Shown piece after piece: positions 46,592 to 55,847 of a stretch of 64,000 bases of DNA. Source of the stretch: CAVWCQ01 sp963753545 (GTDB taxonomy: Bacteria > Chloroflexota > Anaerolineae > Aggregatilineales > Aggregatilineaceae); NCBI GenBank assembly GCA_963753545.1, contig CAVWCQ010000011.1, positions 62,001-126,000 on the forward strand. Reading direction: 5' to 3'. The stretch's first letter is position 1. The number at the start of each line of letters is the position of its first letter. Under the pieces are notes generated by a model. It saw nothing but the letters and a program-made list of their open reading frames with translations. It ran no database searches and was not told where the DNA came from. The position numbers and the translations under genes are program-made.

Positions 46592-46759
46592 ATGTCCTTC
46601 TGAAGGCCTTCATGATGGCAGTATACAATTTACAGTGATTGGAGAGTCAATATCCTGACTGATTCAATTTGGAGATGTTATAGGTATCAATGGTAAAACG
46701 AGCGGCAAACTCCTAAACTCTAGAGGAAACCAACAGCGCTATCATCGAGAGGATTATCT
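46592..46759. other. Spacer without recognised features
   Basis: AT-richer stretch before a small zinc-binding protein. No promoter with both boxes is found. Confidence 0.35.
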
Positions 46760-46963
46760 GTGCAAGCTCCCCAATCTACTACTCAATGTTTTGTCTGTGG
46801 ACGTTCTGATCTCACCGTGCCGCTCGTTCAACTGCGCTACCAGGGTAAAACCCTCTGGATCTGCCCGCAGGACTTGCCCGCCCTGATCCACCACCCCGAA
46901 CAGATCGCCGGAAAATTGAGCGGCGCGGAGAGTCAGACAGGCACCGAAGACGATACTTATTAG
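46760..46963 (+). CDS. Small zinc-ribbon-like protein, 67 residues
   Basis: GTG start after GAGAGGATT. The protein has CFVCG near residue 10 and ICPQ near residue 34, plus two His (HH) a few residues on, which suggests a single zinc site of the Cys3-His type. It is followed by an acidic tail. Length and spacing to the tRNA (58 bp) are compact. I cannot name a family. Confidence rests on the Cys pattern and codon use. Confidence 0.6.
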   Translation: MQAPQSTTQCFVCGRSDLTVPLVQLRYQGKTLWICPQDLPALIHHPEQIAGKLSGAESQTGTEDDTY

Positions 46964-46975
46964 CGAAATTTCCTC

Positions 46976-47004
46976 TTGCCAAATCGAAATTCCTGATCTA
47001 TACT
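46976..47004 (+). promoter_or_regulatory. Promoter of tRNA-Gly
   Basis: TTGCCA (46976-46981), 17 nt, TATACT (46999-47004), 18 nt before the tRNA. Confidence 0.75.
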
Positions 47005-47021
47005 CTTGGACAGTTAACCAT

Positions 47022-47093
<72 letters not shown>

Positions 47094-47097
47094 CAGA

Positions 47098-47132
47098 AAA
47101 AATGCGCTCTGATTAGAGCGCATTTTTGTTTC
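47098..47132. terminator. Bidirectional terminator after tRNA-Gly
   Basis: A 13-bp perfect stem (47098-47110 with 47115-47127), loop GATT and T-run. It serves tRNA-Gly and the convergent FocA-like gene. Confidence 0.9.
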
Positions 47133-47146
47133 CTGTCCAGGACAAG

Positions 47147-47998
47147 TTACGCCGTTCTCTTCCCACGCACATAGACAAACCAGTAAATCAGCGCCACCAA
47201 TACCGCCCCGCCAATGATGTTTCCAATGGTTACTGGGACCAGATTTTTGATCACGAAGTTCTGCCACGTCAGTGCGGAGAGATCAATACCCGACGCTTTG
47301 GCCCAGGGCGAATCGTAACCCTTGATGAACAGGCCCATTGGGATGAAATACATGTTGGCAACGCTGTGCTCAAATCCCGCCGCTACAAACGCCGTGATCG
47401 GGAAAATAATCGCAAGAATTTTATCACCCGTGGTGCGCGCGCTGTACGTCAGCCAGACGGCGAGACAGACGAGGCCATTGCATAGAATTCCCAGCGCAAC
47501 AGCCTGCATAAATTCCAACTCGCATTTGTGGGCAGCCGTGGAGAGCATCGCTTTGCCAATGGCTCCGTCGCCAAACGTGTACTGCTTGCCCCAAAAGACC
47601 AGCGCCGCCGTACCAATGGATCCAACAAAATTCCCCGCGTAAACCAGCCCCCAATTGCGCAGCAGAGCCAGGGTTCGCACTTTCCGCCCCGCCCAGGCCA
47701 GGGTGATCAGCGTATTGCCGGTAAACAGTTCCGCGCCGCCCACCACGACAAGGATCAGGCCCAGGCAGAAGGCCAGCCCCATCAGCATCCGCGTCAGGCC
47801 ATAGGGTAATATCCCGCCCGCACCAGCTCCCGTCGTCGTGGCAAAAATCGCGCCCAGGCTGATAAACGCGCCCGCCAAGATCGCCAGGACGAACGTTGAA
47901 ACGGCACCGAGCGCCGACTTGCTCACACCAATGGTCTCGGCCTTACGCGCCATATCGGGGGGAAGCAGCAAATCCAGGTTAAAAGAAGATTGTTCCAA
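47147..47998 (-). CDS. Formate/nitrite transporter (FocA/NirC family)
   Basis: 283 residues with six membrane segments. Family signatures are GAFISLGAIF near the first helix, GGAELFTGNTLI in the second half-helix and GFEHSVANMYFIP (the central His of the channel). It forms pentameric channels for formate, nitrite or hydrosulfide. Which is not shown; no pfl, nir or asr genes lie nearby. Confidence 0.93.
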   Translation of the reverse strand: MEQSSFNLDLLLPPDMARKAETIGVSKSALGAVSTFVLAILAGAFISLGAIFATTTGAGAGGILPYGLTRMLMGLAFCLGLILVVVGGAELFTGNTLITLAWAGRKVRTLALLRNWGLVYAGNFVGSIGTAALVFWGKQYTFGDGAIGKAMLSTAAHKCELEFMQAVALGILCNGLVCLAVWLTYSARTTGDKILAIIFPITAFVAAGFEHSVANMYFIPMGLFIKGYDSPWAKASGIDLSALTWQNFVIKNLVPVTIGNIIGGAVLVALIYWFVYVRGKRTA

Positions 47999-48116
47999 TT
48001 TTTGCCCCTGTCAGTAATAACAAGTCCATTGGGGCCTATTGTAGCGCGCTCCACATTTCGTGCGAGAGCGGATGGGACAATAGAACTATTTTTACAACTA
48101 TTAGCGATATTTTATC

Positions 48117-48145
48117 TTTACAGGCCTTTTGAGACGTGGTATAAC
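48117..48145 (+). promoter_or_regulatory. Promoter of the 6S RNA
   Basis: TTTACA (48117-48122), 17 nt, TATAAC (48140-48145). The predicted start near 48151 fits the 5' end of the folded RNA. Confidence 0.75.
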
Positions 48146-48150
48146 CGTGC

Positions 48151-48322
48151 ATAGACCTGCCGTGCGCGTGATCCGCACTAGGTTTTGAGCCAACACCCAA
48201 CAATCGGGCATCCTCGTCTGGAAGCTAACGCATTAGGACTTTGTCCAAAGCGGCGGCTTTAGCCAGATGCCCACCTGCGAAAGCAGGTTCAAAACATCGC
48301 GGCACACGGCATGGCGGGCCGG
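48151..48322 (+). ncRNA. ssrS: 6S RNA (RNA polymerase regulator)
   Basis: The RNA folds as an extended helix. The closing stem pairs CCTGCCGTG (48156-48164) with CACGGCATGG (48305-48314). An inner stem pairs GTTTTGA (48182-48188) with TCAAAAC (48289-48295). A large central bubble follows, with GCCAACACCCAACAATC on the 5' side and a small ACCTGC-GAAA-GCAGGT hairpin on the 3' side. Above it GGGCA..TCTGG (48206-48221) pairs with CCAGATGCCC (48263-48272). This mimic of an open promoter, with TTTTGAGCCAACACC resembling the conserved TGAGCC of SsrS, is the 6S design. 6S RNA sequesters sigma70 holoenzyme in stationary phase. Confidence 0.78.
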
Positions 48323-48331
48323 AATTATCTC

Positions 48332-48371
48332 AAACGCCTCTGCAATTCCAGCAGGGGCGTTTATTTTTTTA
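48332..48371 (+). terminator. Terminator of the 6S RNA gene
   Basis: A 12-bp stem (48332-48343 with 48351-48362, one G-T pair) is followed by ATTTTTTTAT. Confidence 0.85.
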
Positions 48372-48402
48372 TCATGGCTACTAGCATTATGCATAACCAG
48401 CC

Positions 48403-48431
48403 TTGATTCCGATCTGGCAACTCGTTATACT
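48403..48431 (+). promoter_or_regulatory. Promoter of the MBL-fold gene
   Basis: TTGATT (48403-48408), 17 nt, TATACT (48426-48431), 48 nt before the start. Confidence 0.65.
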
Positions 48432-48478
48432 TCCGCCCGAATTCGTTATGTGCGCAAATCATCCAGGACAACGGCATC

Positions 48479-49342
48479 TTGATGCAGCGAGAACGAGTTG
48501 CAGACGACATTTATGTTTTTACCAGTGAACTATATGCCCAGGTTACAGCCGGAGCGATCATTACTTCGGAAGGGGCCATCCTCATTGATACCCTGGTCTT
48601 TCCCGAAGAAGCCCGCGCCATCCGGTCTTTTCTCGAAACGAGGCTGAGCTGTCCCGTTCGCTATGTGATCAACACCCACTACCACGCCGATCACACCTAC
48701 GGAACATGCTTTTTCCCGGAAGCCCAGGTCGTCGCCCATTCGCGCTGTTATGAACTGCTGGCGACACGCGGCCAGGAAGGATTGGCGCAGGCGCAAACGA
48801 GCACACCCGAACTGCGCGATGTGCAGGTCATCCTGCCGCACATGGTGCTCGAAAATGGCACGCTAAGCATCCATCTTGGCAACAAGACAGTTGAACTCTC
48901 CCATTCCCCCGGTCACAGCCCTGATTCAATTGTCTGTCTTGTGAAAGAAGATCGTGTTCTCTTTGCCGGGGATACGCTCATGCCCGTGCCCTATTTTGTC
49001 GATGGTAATTACGATGATTTTGTGGCCAGCCTGTGTGCGCTGCGCAACGGCGGCTATGAGAATGTCGTGCAGGGTCATGGCGAAGTGATCCTGCGCGGTG
49101 AGGTCGAAGAAAAAATCCAGAGCGATCTCAACTACCTGGAACGTATTCGCCTCCACGCCGAAAAGGTATTAAACCGGGGCCGATCTTTGAGTGAGTTGTA
49201 CAATCTTGATATCGAAAGCTGTGGTAAGAGCCGCATTCCACTGAATGGATTGGTGCAGGAACTGCACCGGGCAAACCTGAGCGCGCTCTATCAGGCACGG
49301 CAAGAAGAGCGCGAGGCCGAACCACTAGAAAGCGCTGGATAG
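48479..49342 (+). CDS. MBL-fold metallo-hydrolase
   Basis: 287 residues. The zinc motif THYHADHTYG, then HSPGHSPDS, FAGDT and QGHGE are in the right order for a two-metal metallo-beta-lactamase fold. No signal peptide. It is close to the uncharacterised cytosolic branch that includes quinoprotein-relay and glyoxalase II-like enzymes. The next two genes run in the same direction with short spacing, so an operon is likely. Confidence 0.88.
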   Translation: MMQRERVADDIYVFTSELYAQVTAGAIITSEGAILIDTLVFPEEARAIRSFLETRLSCPVRYVINTHYHADHTYGTCFFPEAQVVAHSRCYELLATRGQEGLAQAQTSTPELRDVQVILPHMVLENGTLSIHLGNKTVELSHSPGHSPDSIVCLVKEDRVLFAGDTLMPVPYFVDGNYDDFVASLCALRNGGYENVVQGHGEVILRGEVEEKIQSDLNYLERIRLHAEKVLNRGRSLSELYNLDIESCGKSRIPLNGLVQELHRANLSALYQARQEEREAEPLESAG

Positions 49343-49384
49343 GATGCATCATGCATCCGTCTGTTTTTATAGATGGGGGAAACA

Positions 49385-49705
49385 ATGGCATTCAAAGATC
49401 TGGCCAACATTGATTCTCGAGAAGTGATTCCCGGTTTTTGGGGCAAATTTGTCCACAGCGATCATATCACAGTGGCATTCTGGAACGTGGACTCCGGGGC
49501 CACCCTCCCCGAACATTCCCACCCGCATGAGCAGGTGACAACCGTCATCGAAGGTCAATTTGAGCTGACTGTAGCGGGCGATATCCGGATCATCAAAGAG
49601 GGTGGGGTCGCCGTTGTGCCGGGCAACACCCGTCATTCTGGCAAAGCGCTGACCGTGTGCCGCCTGGTCGATGTTTTTCACCCGCGTCGCGAAGATTACG
49701 AATAA
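49385..49705 (+). CDS. Cupin-domain protein
   Basis: 106 residues from ATG 49385 (GGGGGAAAC upstream). A single small cupin barrel has motif 1 G(X)5HxHxxEQ as SGATLPEHSHPHEQVTTV, and motif 2 ends in PGNTRHSG. It should bind one divalent metal. Its role could be a dioxygenase, an isomerase or a sensor; it cannot be told. Second gene of the MBL-cupin-PPOX run. Confidence 0.9.
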   Translation: MAFKDLANIDSREVIPGFWGKFVHSDHITVAFWNVDSGATLPEHSHPHEQVTTVIEGQFELTVAGDIRIIKEGGVAVVPGNTRHSGKALTVCRLVDVFHPRREDYE

Positions 49706-49717
49706 GGGGGGTTTTTG

Positions 49718-50101
49718 ATGCGCAGCAACCCATTTTCTATTTTGGAGAAACAGCAGTATATCAGCCTGACCACCTACCGCAAAAATGGACAGGCTGTGCT
49801 AACCCCGGTCTGGTTTGCCCAGGTGGATCACAAGCTGTTCGTCATGACCGACAAAAATTCTGGCAAGGCGAAGCGCATCCGCAATAACCCCTGTGTGTCT
49901 GTCGCGCCGAGCAATTATAAGGGAACAGTCAAAGGACCAGCCGTGCCAGGATCGGTACGTGTCCTCTCATCTGATGAAACGAAAGCCGCCATCGATGCGC
50001 TCAACAAAAAATATGGATGGCAAAAACGCCTCTTGGATTTAGCGGCTGCCTTGCGACGGAAAGAAGATACCAGCATCTATCTGGAAATCATCCCTGCTTA
50101 A
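49718..50101 (+). CDS. PPOX-class (F420- or FMN-dependent) flavin oxidoreductase-like protein
   Basis: 127 residues from ATG 49718 after AAGGGGGG. The split-barrel pattern begins with ILEKQQYISLTTYRKNGQAVLTPVWF and continues with VMTDKNSGKAKRIRNNP, as in the PPOX/F420 family (Rv1155-like). It binds FMN or F420 and reduces a small substrate. Which cofactor this organism uses is not shown here. Confidence 0.85.
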   Translation: MRSNPFSILEKQQYISLTTYRKNGQAVLTPVWFAQVDHKLFVMTDKNSGKAKRIRNNPCVSVAPSNYKGTVKGPAVPGSVRVLSSDETKAAIDALNKKYGWQKRLLDLAAALRRKEDTSIYLEIIPA

Positions 50102-50132
50102 CGCAACTGTGCTGGAGTTTAGCTCCAGGTCG

Positions 50133-52676
50133 TCATTCGCTCACTGTTGCCAACTCGGTAAAGTCGAAGGTGAAAAAGTCCTTGCAACTTAGCTCGCCCC
50201 TGCTGGCAAGATCAAATAATGGCAGCATTTGATCGGCCAGGGGGCTGTCCTGAACAGCCTTCATATCTTCCATCACGCCAGTCAAATTCTGTTGGCGCGC
50301 CCGTGCCTCAGCCCTCAGAACATACAGCACCGTCAAATTAGGGTCTAATTCGATCCCCTTGCTATACGCTTCTTCCGCTGCTGGATAATAATCCAGGTTG
50401 CAGTAGGCCAGCCCTTGCACGAAATACATATCCGAAAAGGGCGGGTAGATGGCGAGAGCCGCCTGCGTATCCTCCACCGCAGTCTCATACTGCCCCAAAA
50501 GGACATTTCCCATAGCGGAAAAGGCTGGACCCCAGACGCTTGGCATTCCTGGTCCAAATGTGGCATCCAGAATCCGAGCAGACTGCGTGGGATCAGGAAA
50601 ACGAGTGATGATGGTAGTGAGCATATCTTGCATAGTCACAAACTGCCCCTCGCGAATCGCCATCATCAATAGGACTGCGTAGGGGAAGTTGGCGTTCGGC
50701 CCCAGTTCCAGCGCTCGTTCATAATCGGCCTTCGCCAGATCATACTGCCCGGTAATGTAATACAGCGCCGCCCGGTAATTCCAGGCAAACCAATCATCGG
50801 GGCGTAGTTCAATGATCCGGCTATAATCGCCAATTGCCGCCTCAAAATCGTTAATGGCCGACGTATAACTCCCTTCAAGATAATCGGGAGCTGCCCACTG
50901 ATCAGGTCCAAGTCTCCGCGCCGTAGCGATATCCCGTAACGCCTGATCAAATTCACCTCTCCGCTGGTACGACGCCGCCCGAAAAATATAGAGCAGCGGA
51001 TTGGTTGTGTCGAGCCTGATCGCCTCATTATACGTATCCAGAGTGGCAGGCGTATCGTCAAGATAAGTCGCAGCGCCAGCATGAAACAAACTACTGACTC
51101 CGCTGCTGATGATCTCAGGGCTTTTCACATGAATCTCATTGAGAACCGCCATTGAGCGCGTCACTTCGTACCCGTCGCCATCGGCTGTTTGCAACACATC
51201 CAGGATGCCCAACACAAACATAGCCAGTGATTCCTGGCGCTCATCGATCATCCGCACCCGGACATTTGCCGTTCGATCCACGATCTTTTGATCAACCTGT
51301 AAATGTGGGAAAGCGGTAGTGACCCCAACCTGGATTTCCAGCTCCACAAAATTTGCCGTGTAATTCCCCCACACAACGATGGTCGCCCCATTGGCCTCTG
51401 CTGCGGCACGAGCGCCTTCGTCCGAAGTAATGACATTGGGATACTCACGAATACGGATGTCGGAAAAGGGTACGCCATTTTGTAGCACATCGGTCAGATC
51501 CGTCACAATGAAACGCGTTACGTCGCGTTCACTGACACCGGATAAAGGTTCCAGTTGCGCCACCAGCACCATATACTCGCCGGGTTGAACAGGAGAGACT
51601 TTCGCAATCGAGTCTTTCTTTTCTGGTTCGCCGCCCAACAGTAGCAGCGCTGCCGCCGCCCCCCCAACAATAACGATCAGAGTCATAATGGCAGCGAACC
51701 ACACAAGTTTTGAGATTTTTTTAGGGTGAACAGGGGCTGTTGATTGTGGAACATCCTGTCTGGCGGTTCCTGTGGTGGGAGTAGGCGTGACAAACCGCAC
51801 CAGATCGCCATCGGCCACCTGGCTTAACACGGGACTTGAGGCAACAATCGGAGTATCCGCGTCACGAATGATCGCTTCAAGCTCCAGCCCGACCTGTCGC
51901 ACACTGGCAATCCGATCATCGCGATCTTTAGCCAGCATGCGCTCAATCAGGTGTGCAAGCGCCGAGGGGACATTAGGACGAAACTGAGCGAGGGGCGGCA
52001 CGGGGTCATTCAAAATTGAGACTAGGATTGCCGCGCCCTGCTCCGCACTAAAGGGCAGGCGTCCCGCCAGCATTTCGTAGAGCATAACCCCAAACGACCA
52101 GATATCCGTCCGTGCATCCAAATCTTGTGTCCGGCATGCTTCTGGGCTGAGATAGGCATAGGTTCCAATCAACGAGCCAGTCTCAGTGACGCGCGTGCGG
52201 CTCCCAATTCGGGCAACACCAAAATCGGTCAGGCGCGGAGTGCCATCTTCAGCGATCAGCACATTGGCGGGCTTAATATCCCGGTGCGTGATTTTCAACC
52301 GGTGCGCGCGCGTTAAGGCGTCAGCTAAATCGAGGGCTATTTCTAAAACTCGTGTGATGGATAACTTAGGCTCGTGCCGGAGCAATTCCTCCAGCGATCC
52401 TCCCTGCACATATTCCATCACCAGATAATGCAGATTGTTTTCCTCTACCGAGGCGAGCATTTTCACAATGTTGGGGTGGTTGAGCTGGCGCAGCGCCTCG
52501 CCTTCACGTTCGAATCGCTCCAATAAACCGGGCATCGAGACATCGGGCCGGAGTTGTTTGATTGCGACAAATTCTCCGGTCTGTTGGTCACAGGCGCGGA
52601 ACACTTCGCCCATTCCGCCCTGCCCAATCGATTCGATGATCTCATACCGGTTTGCAATGATCTGTGCCCCGCCCAT
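50133..52676 (-). CDS. Membrane Ser/Thr protein kinase with TPR repeats
   Basis: 847 residues. The kinase domain (about 11-265) has glycine loop GQGGMG (18-23), Lys in AIKQL, HRDIKPAN (132-139) and DFG (152-154); all catalytic residues are present. A juxtamembrane linker and one transmembrane helix (about 324-349) follow. The extracytoplasmic part has a FlgO-like alpha/beta stretch, then TPR repeats (about 555-800: LRPDDWFAWNYRAALYYITG, AKADYERALELG). It probably signals envelope status through phosphorylation; FHA proteins in the window are possible readers. Confidence 0.93.
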   Translation of the reverse strand: MGGAQIIANRYEIIESIGQGGMGEVFRACDQQTGEFVAIKQLRPDVSMPGLLERFEREGEALRQLNHPNIVKMLASVEENNLHYLVMEYVQGGSLEELLRHEPKLSITRVLEIALDLADALTRAHRLKITHRDIKPANVLIAEDGTPRLTDFGVARIGSRTRVTETGSLIGTYAYLSPEACRTQDLDARTDIWSFGVMLYEMLAGRLPFSAEQGAAILVSILNDPVPPLAQFRPNVPSALAHLIERMLAKDRDDRIASVRQVGLELEAIIRDADTPIVASSPVLSQVADGDLVRFVTPTPTTGTARQDVPQSTAPVHPKKISKLVWFAAIMTLIVIVGGAAAALLLLGGEPEKKDSIAKVSPVQPGEYMVLVAQLEPLSGVSERDVTRFIVTDLTDVLQNGVPFSDIRIREYPNVITSDEGARAAAEANGATIVVWGNYTANFVELEIQVGVTTAFPHLQVDQKIVDRTANVRVRMIDERQESLAMFVLGILDVLQTADGDGYEVTRSMAVLNEIHVKSPEIISSGVSSLFHAGAATYLDDTPATLDTYNEAIRLDTTNPLLYIFRAASYQRRGEFDQALRDIATARRLGPDQWAAPDYLEGSYTSAINDFEAAIGDYSRIIELRPDDWFAWNYRAALYYITGQYDLAKADYERALELGPNANFPYAVLLMMAIREGQFVTMQDMLTTIITRFPDPTQSARILDATFGPGMPSVWGPAFSAMGNVLLGQYETAVEDTQAALAIYPPFSDMYFVQGLAYCNLDYYPAAEEAYSKGIELDPNLTVLYVLRAEARARQQNLTGVMEDMKAVQDSPLADQMLPLFDLASRGELSCKDFFTFDFTELATVSE

Positions 52677-52752
52677 AAATCCCCCTCCATCATGCGCGCC
52701 CGCATCCTACCTCCATAGTGTAGAGCAGATTTAATAGGAGGCAACTGGCCCG

Positions 52753-53839
52753 TCACGCCATCCCATCATTGGCAATTTTGCTCTCTTCGACATAACGGCG
52801 GGGCATGGCGAGGCTGTTCCATCCCCCGGCCTCTTGCAGCCGCAGCACATCCACTTTGCCCGCCCAATACGTCGCCCAATAATGGCGGCAGTCGTGCGCC
52901 GACAGTTTCGTTAATCCGACGGCTTCGCCCAGCACCCGCACCCGATCCGTGATTGCCCGTTCGCTCAGGCCCGCATCGGTCAGCATCCCATTTTTACGGC
53001 TGCCGCGCAGCAGCGGCCCATCCTTAGGAGCATCCCCACCGAGGAACCACGCAAATGCGGCACGCAGCGTATCCGAACTCAATTTGTGCGTCTGCTGCTT
53101 ATCGACCTTCGGGCGATAGAAGCGCATCTCGCCCGCCTTGAGATCAAAGTCCGACACTTGGAGCCGCGCCACCTCGCCCACCCGCAGCCCATGATCGAGC
53201 AGCAGGCAGATCAGCAGCGTATCGCGCCGCCCCTGTGGGGTATCCGGCTGGGTTTTGAGCACCCTGGCCTGTTCCAGCGTGATATGCACGGCGGCATCCT
53301 TTTTCTGCCCGCGCCGGATGATCAGCCGTCGTTCATTTACCCGCCGCGCCTCTTTGTGGGAATACCCCGTCACCGTGCGGATCAGGGCGTGATCTTCCGG
53401 GGAGAGTGTTCCGGCCTTCGTCGCCAGCTTGGCATACGTCTTGACTGTCGACAGCCGCACATTGATGCTGCCTATCGCGTCCCCCTCCGCGACCATCCAG
53501 TTGCGGAATGCTTCCAGTAATCCCCACGTCAGCCCGCGCCACGCTTCTGCGTCCGGTTCCGGTCCATCCGGGAAATCCGCCACCGACTGGGCGAACTGTT
53601 CCAGCGCCCCGCCCAACTGCTGCCCGATCCGTTCACCCACCTGATTTCAGAAAATCGGCCAGCCGCGCGATATCCGCCGCCTGCCGCCGGATCGTGTTAT
53701 CCGCCTTACGCGCCAGATAATCGCCAAAGACTCCGCGCGCCGCGTGTTGGTTGGCGACCTTCCCCGCCAGCGTGAGGGCACTGGAGTCGATTTGAGGATC
53801 ATTGGAGAGTGTGATCAGACTGCGTGTCTTGTGGGGCAT
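52753..53839 (-). CDS. Tyrosine recombinase (phage-integrase family), frameshifted
   Basis: An upstream frame (53839-53633) codes the N-terminal core-binding part (VFGDYLARKADNTIRRQAAD). The next begins at 53640 and continues it (ALEQFAQSVADF, INVRLSTVKTYAKLA). They join at a GGTGGG run, giving about 362 residues. The catalytic domain has Arg in LRVGEVARL, HDCRHYWAT (H-x-x-R), GGW and the nucleophile Tyr in PRRYVEES. It cuts and rejoins specific sites. No partner ends or att repeats are found nearby. A single indel in the G-run explains the split. Confidence 0.85.
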
Positions 53840-54002
53840 CCTGGCGGCTCCTGGTGTGTTTTACAGGCGAATTCCAATAGCTTCCGATTACCTTTAATAA
53901 TCAGAAGCTATTTTAGCACGGTTTTTGAGAGCGGCAAACCGCCCCTTGTGATCTGCATAAAACAGACCGTATACTCTCCAATAGAATACGGAGTGCAGAA
54001 CG

Positions 54003-54497
54003 ATGCTAACGATTTACATTCATGATGAAGAATTGGCCCAGCGGCTTCGGCAGATTGCAGAACAAGAAAACCGTCCGGTTGAAGAAGTGCTGAAAACGCT
54101 GGTTGAGCAATATGCCGGGGAAACGGTCATTGATTTCACGGATCAAGACGAGAATGATGCTGCTCAACAGATCAAGCAGGTCAGACGTAACGCCTATGAA
54201 AAGGCCCGCCGCTATTGGCACGCTGTTGGCGACACGGAAAAAGCTGCCCTGACCGACGAAGAACTTGATCAGCAGTTCGGCGTGTTTGATGAAGAGGGTA
54301 TTCCGCGCCTGAAATCCGAATTAAAGACCCTTGAACCGCCTGTTGGCTCACTCGCTTATGCCGCCAAGATCATTCGTGAGATGGGCGGAGTTCGCACAGA
54401 TGGCGAATTAGATGTGACAAAGGCGGATGACATCTTAAATGATGAATTCGCGGACTATCTGCTCAAACGAATGAGTGATGAAGATGCCTCTGAATAG
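54003..54497 (+). CDS. Antitoxin-like protein paired with a broken PIN toxin
   Basis: 164 residues. The N-terminus (TIYIHDEELAQRLRQIAEQ then RPVEEVLKTLVEQY) fits a ribbon-helix-helix DNA-binding antitoxin. A helical acidic middle and tail (KADDILNDEFADYLLKRM) could wrap the toxin. The downstream ATG at 54484 overlaps its 3' end by 14 nt, the usual antitoxin-toxin coupling; that toxin is degraded. The identification is from context and fold pattern. Confidence 0.7.
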   Translation: MLTIYIHDEELAQRLRQIAEQENRPVEEVLKTLVEQYAGETVIDFTDQDENDAAQQIKQVRRNAYEKARRYWHAVGDTEKAALTDEELDQQFGVFDEEGIPRLKSELKTLEPPVGSLAYAAKIIREMGGVRTDGELDVTKADDILNDEFADYLLKRMSDEDASE

Positions 54498-54641
54498 ACT
54501 CTTGATCGATAGCAGTTATCTTTATGCTGTATTATGGTGCTAGCCGAACGAATGAAGATCACGCAAGTTTGTACGTTTGACCGCCGGGATTTCTCTATCT
54601 TCCGCCCGGCTCATTGCGACTATCTCGAACTACTGCCATAA
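54484..54641 (+). pseudogene. PIN-domain toxin remnant with internal deletion
   Basis: The start reads MPLNRLLIDSSYLYAVLWC and stops at 54543; the Asp of DSSYLYA is the first PIN catalytic position. In the next frame VLAERMKITQVCTFDRRDFS then IFRPAHCDYLELLP ends at 54641, a typical VapC-like C-terminus. About 85 residues between the two, holding the other acidic residues, are missing, and the frames disagree. The toxin is dead, but the antitoxin frame is intact. Confidence 0.75.
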
Positions 54642-54661
54642 GCCTGCCCTGCCGCCGCCAA

Positions 54662-54692
54662 AATAAAAAGAAAACCCCTCCGTGAAGAGGGG
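54662..54692 (-). terminator. Intrinsic terminator of the membrane-protein gene
   Basis: Reading the minus strand, GCCCCTC pairs with GAGGGGT across loop TTCACG, followed by TTTCTTTTTATTTT. It comes directly after TAA at 54705, which supports the extended 3' end of the gene. Confidence 0.75.
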
Positions 54693-54704
54693 CTGTTTGT
54701 TCTA

Positions 54705-55395
54705 TTACTGCTCCCGGCTGGACCGATCCACCGGGCGAGCCTCGTTGTCCGGCGTGGACAGGCGTGAGCCGTTGCCGCTGTGATAGCGCGATCCGTAAAC
54801 GACTGGCCCCGTGAACAAGACATCGTTCTTGACCTTACGCTTGCGCTTGCCAGATACCCAACACGCCAGTATTCCGCAGCAGAATAAACGCCCCCGCCGC
54901 GATCAGCAGCAGCGACCAGCCGAGCGGTCCCATGCCGCCGCCCACGTTGAAGACCGCTTCCATCAGGAAGGCGAAGACGGCAAAGGCAGATACCCCGGCG
55001 ATCATAAAGCCGCGCCCAACGCCTTGCAGGTTCTCATCTTCGGTCATGCGGCCCATCAGCCCCAGGCCCATGCCCAGGAACACAAAAAACAGCGTCCAGG
55101 TATAACTCCAGCTTTCCCAGTACCCGGTGATATTGCTGATCAGCAGCAGCGCACCCAGCCCGGAGATCAACATCCCAGGAATGAGCAGGCCCGCCGTTGC
55201 CTTCTTCGCGAATCCACCAGCTAGAAAGGCCATCCCCGGCACGAGGATGAACATCGGCCAAAACACGCTGATCCCCGACCACAGCATAACACCCAGTGCG
55301 ATCAAACCGATTCCCGACAATCGCGCGCCCGGTAATGTTCTCAGAGCGAAAAGCGCACATAACGTCCTCCACAAGAATTCCATGTTTTCTTTCAC
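54705..55395 (-). CDS. Small polytopic membrane protein, probable frameshift near its end
   Basis: The uninterrupted frame (55395-54835, 186 residues) has five or six hydrophobic segments (ALGVMLWSGISVFW, GMLISGLGALLLIS and others). It ends abruptly at IWQAQA. The next frame continues with a typical basic tail SGKRKRKVKNDVLFTGP and an ordered soluble stretch (VYGSRYHSGNG, STPDNEARPVDRSS) to TAA 54705, right before a terminator. The true protein is therefore likely about 229 residues with an indel near 54850. Function unknown. Confidence 0.7.
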
Positions 55396-55502
55396 ACTAT
55401 TACGCAGGGTCCTTTAAAAAGTTTTGCGGTGGCAGATGCGTAAAGAGAATGTCGTGTATAATCGGGATCAGATTTGACCGGAACACTGGGAGAAAAAATT
55501 TT

Positions 55503-55842
55503 ATGGCCGATTCTGATTACACTAAGCCGTCAACCGTTGCCCCGCCGCACTCGATCCCGGAGGCCGGGACGACAGCGCAGACGGCATCGATTCAGTGGCG
55601 CTGTACGCGCTGTGGATCGGTAGAGTCTTGGCTCTGCCTATCTGGTCGATTACAGTGACAAATTCCGCCAGCTTCAACTGGCTCCTAAAGCGCTTAAACT
55701 GAACAAAATCGCGCGGCTGCTGCGTCCCTTCCGCCACATGATCAAAGTGAATGCCCAGGTATGCCGCAACTGCGGGGCCGTAACGCTCGAAGTGAACCCC
55801 GATGATTTTGAGGATGTGGAGAGGCGTTACGGACGCCGTTAG
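55503..55842 (+). CDS. Zinc-ribbon protein, frameshifted
   Basis: An N-terminal Ser/Pro-rich stretch leads to CTRCG, then the frame is lost near 55622. Another frame continues SLGSAYLVDYSDKFRQL...MIKVNAQVCRNCGAVTLEVNPDD to TAG 55842. Joined length is about 113 residues with two CxxC pairs, a zinc ribbon. The ATG follows AGAAAAAATTTT after a TATAAT (55457). The J-domain gene starts 5 nt later, so this opens an operon with J-domain and FHA proteins. Confidence 0.7.
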
Positions 55843-55847
55843 CGCGC

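Noticed and set aside
52753..54641. Integrated mobile element with attachment sites
   Set aside because: A recombinase and a toxin-antitoxin remnant lie together, but no flanking direct repeats, tRNA target or phage/ICE genes are seen.
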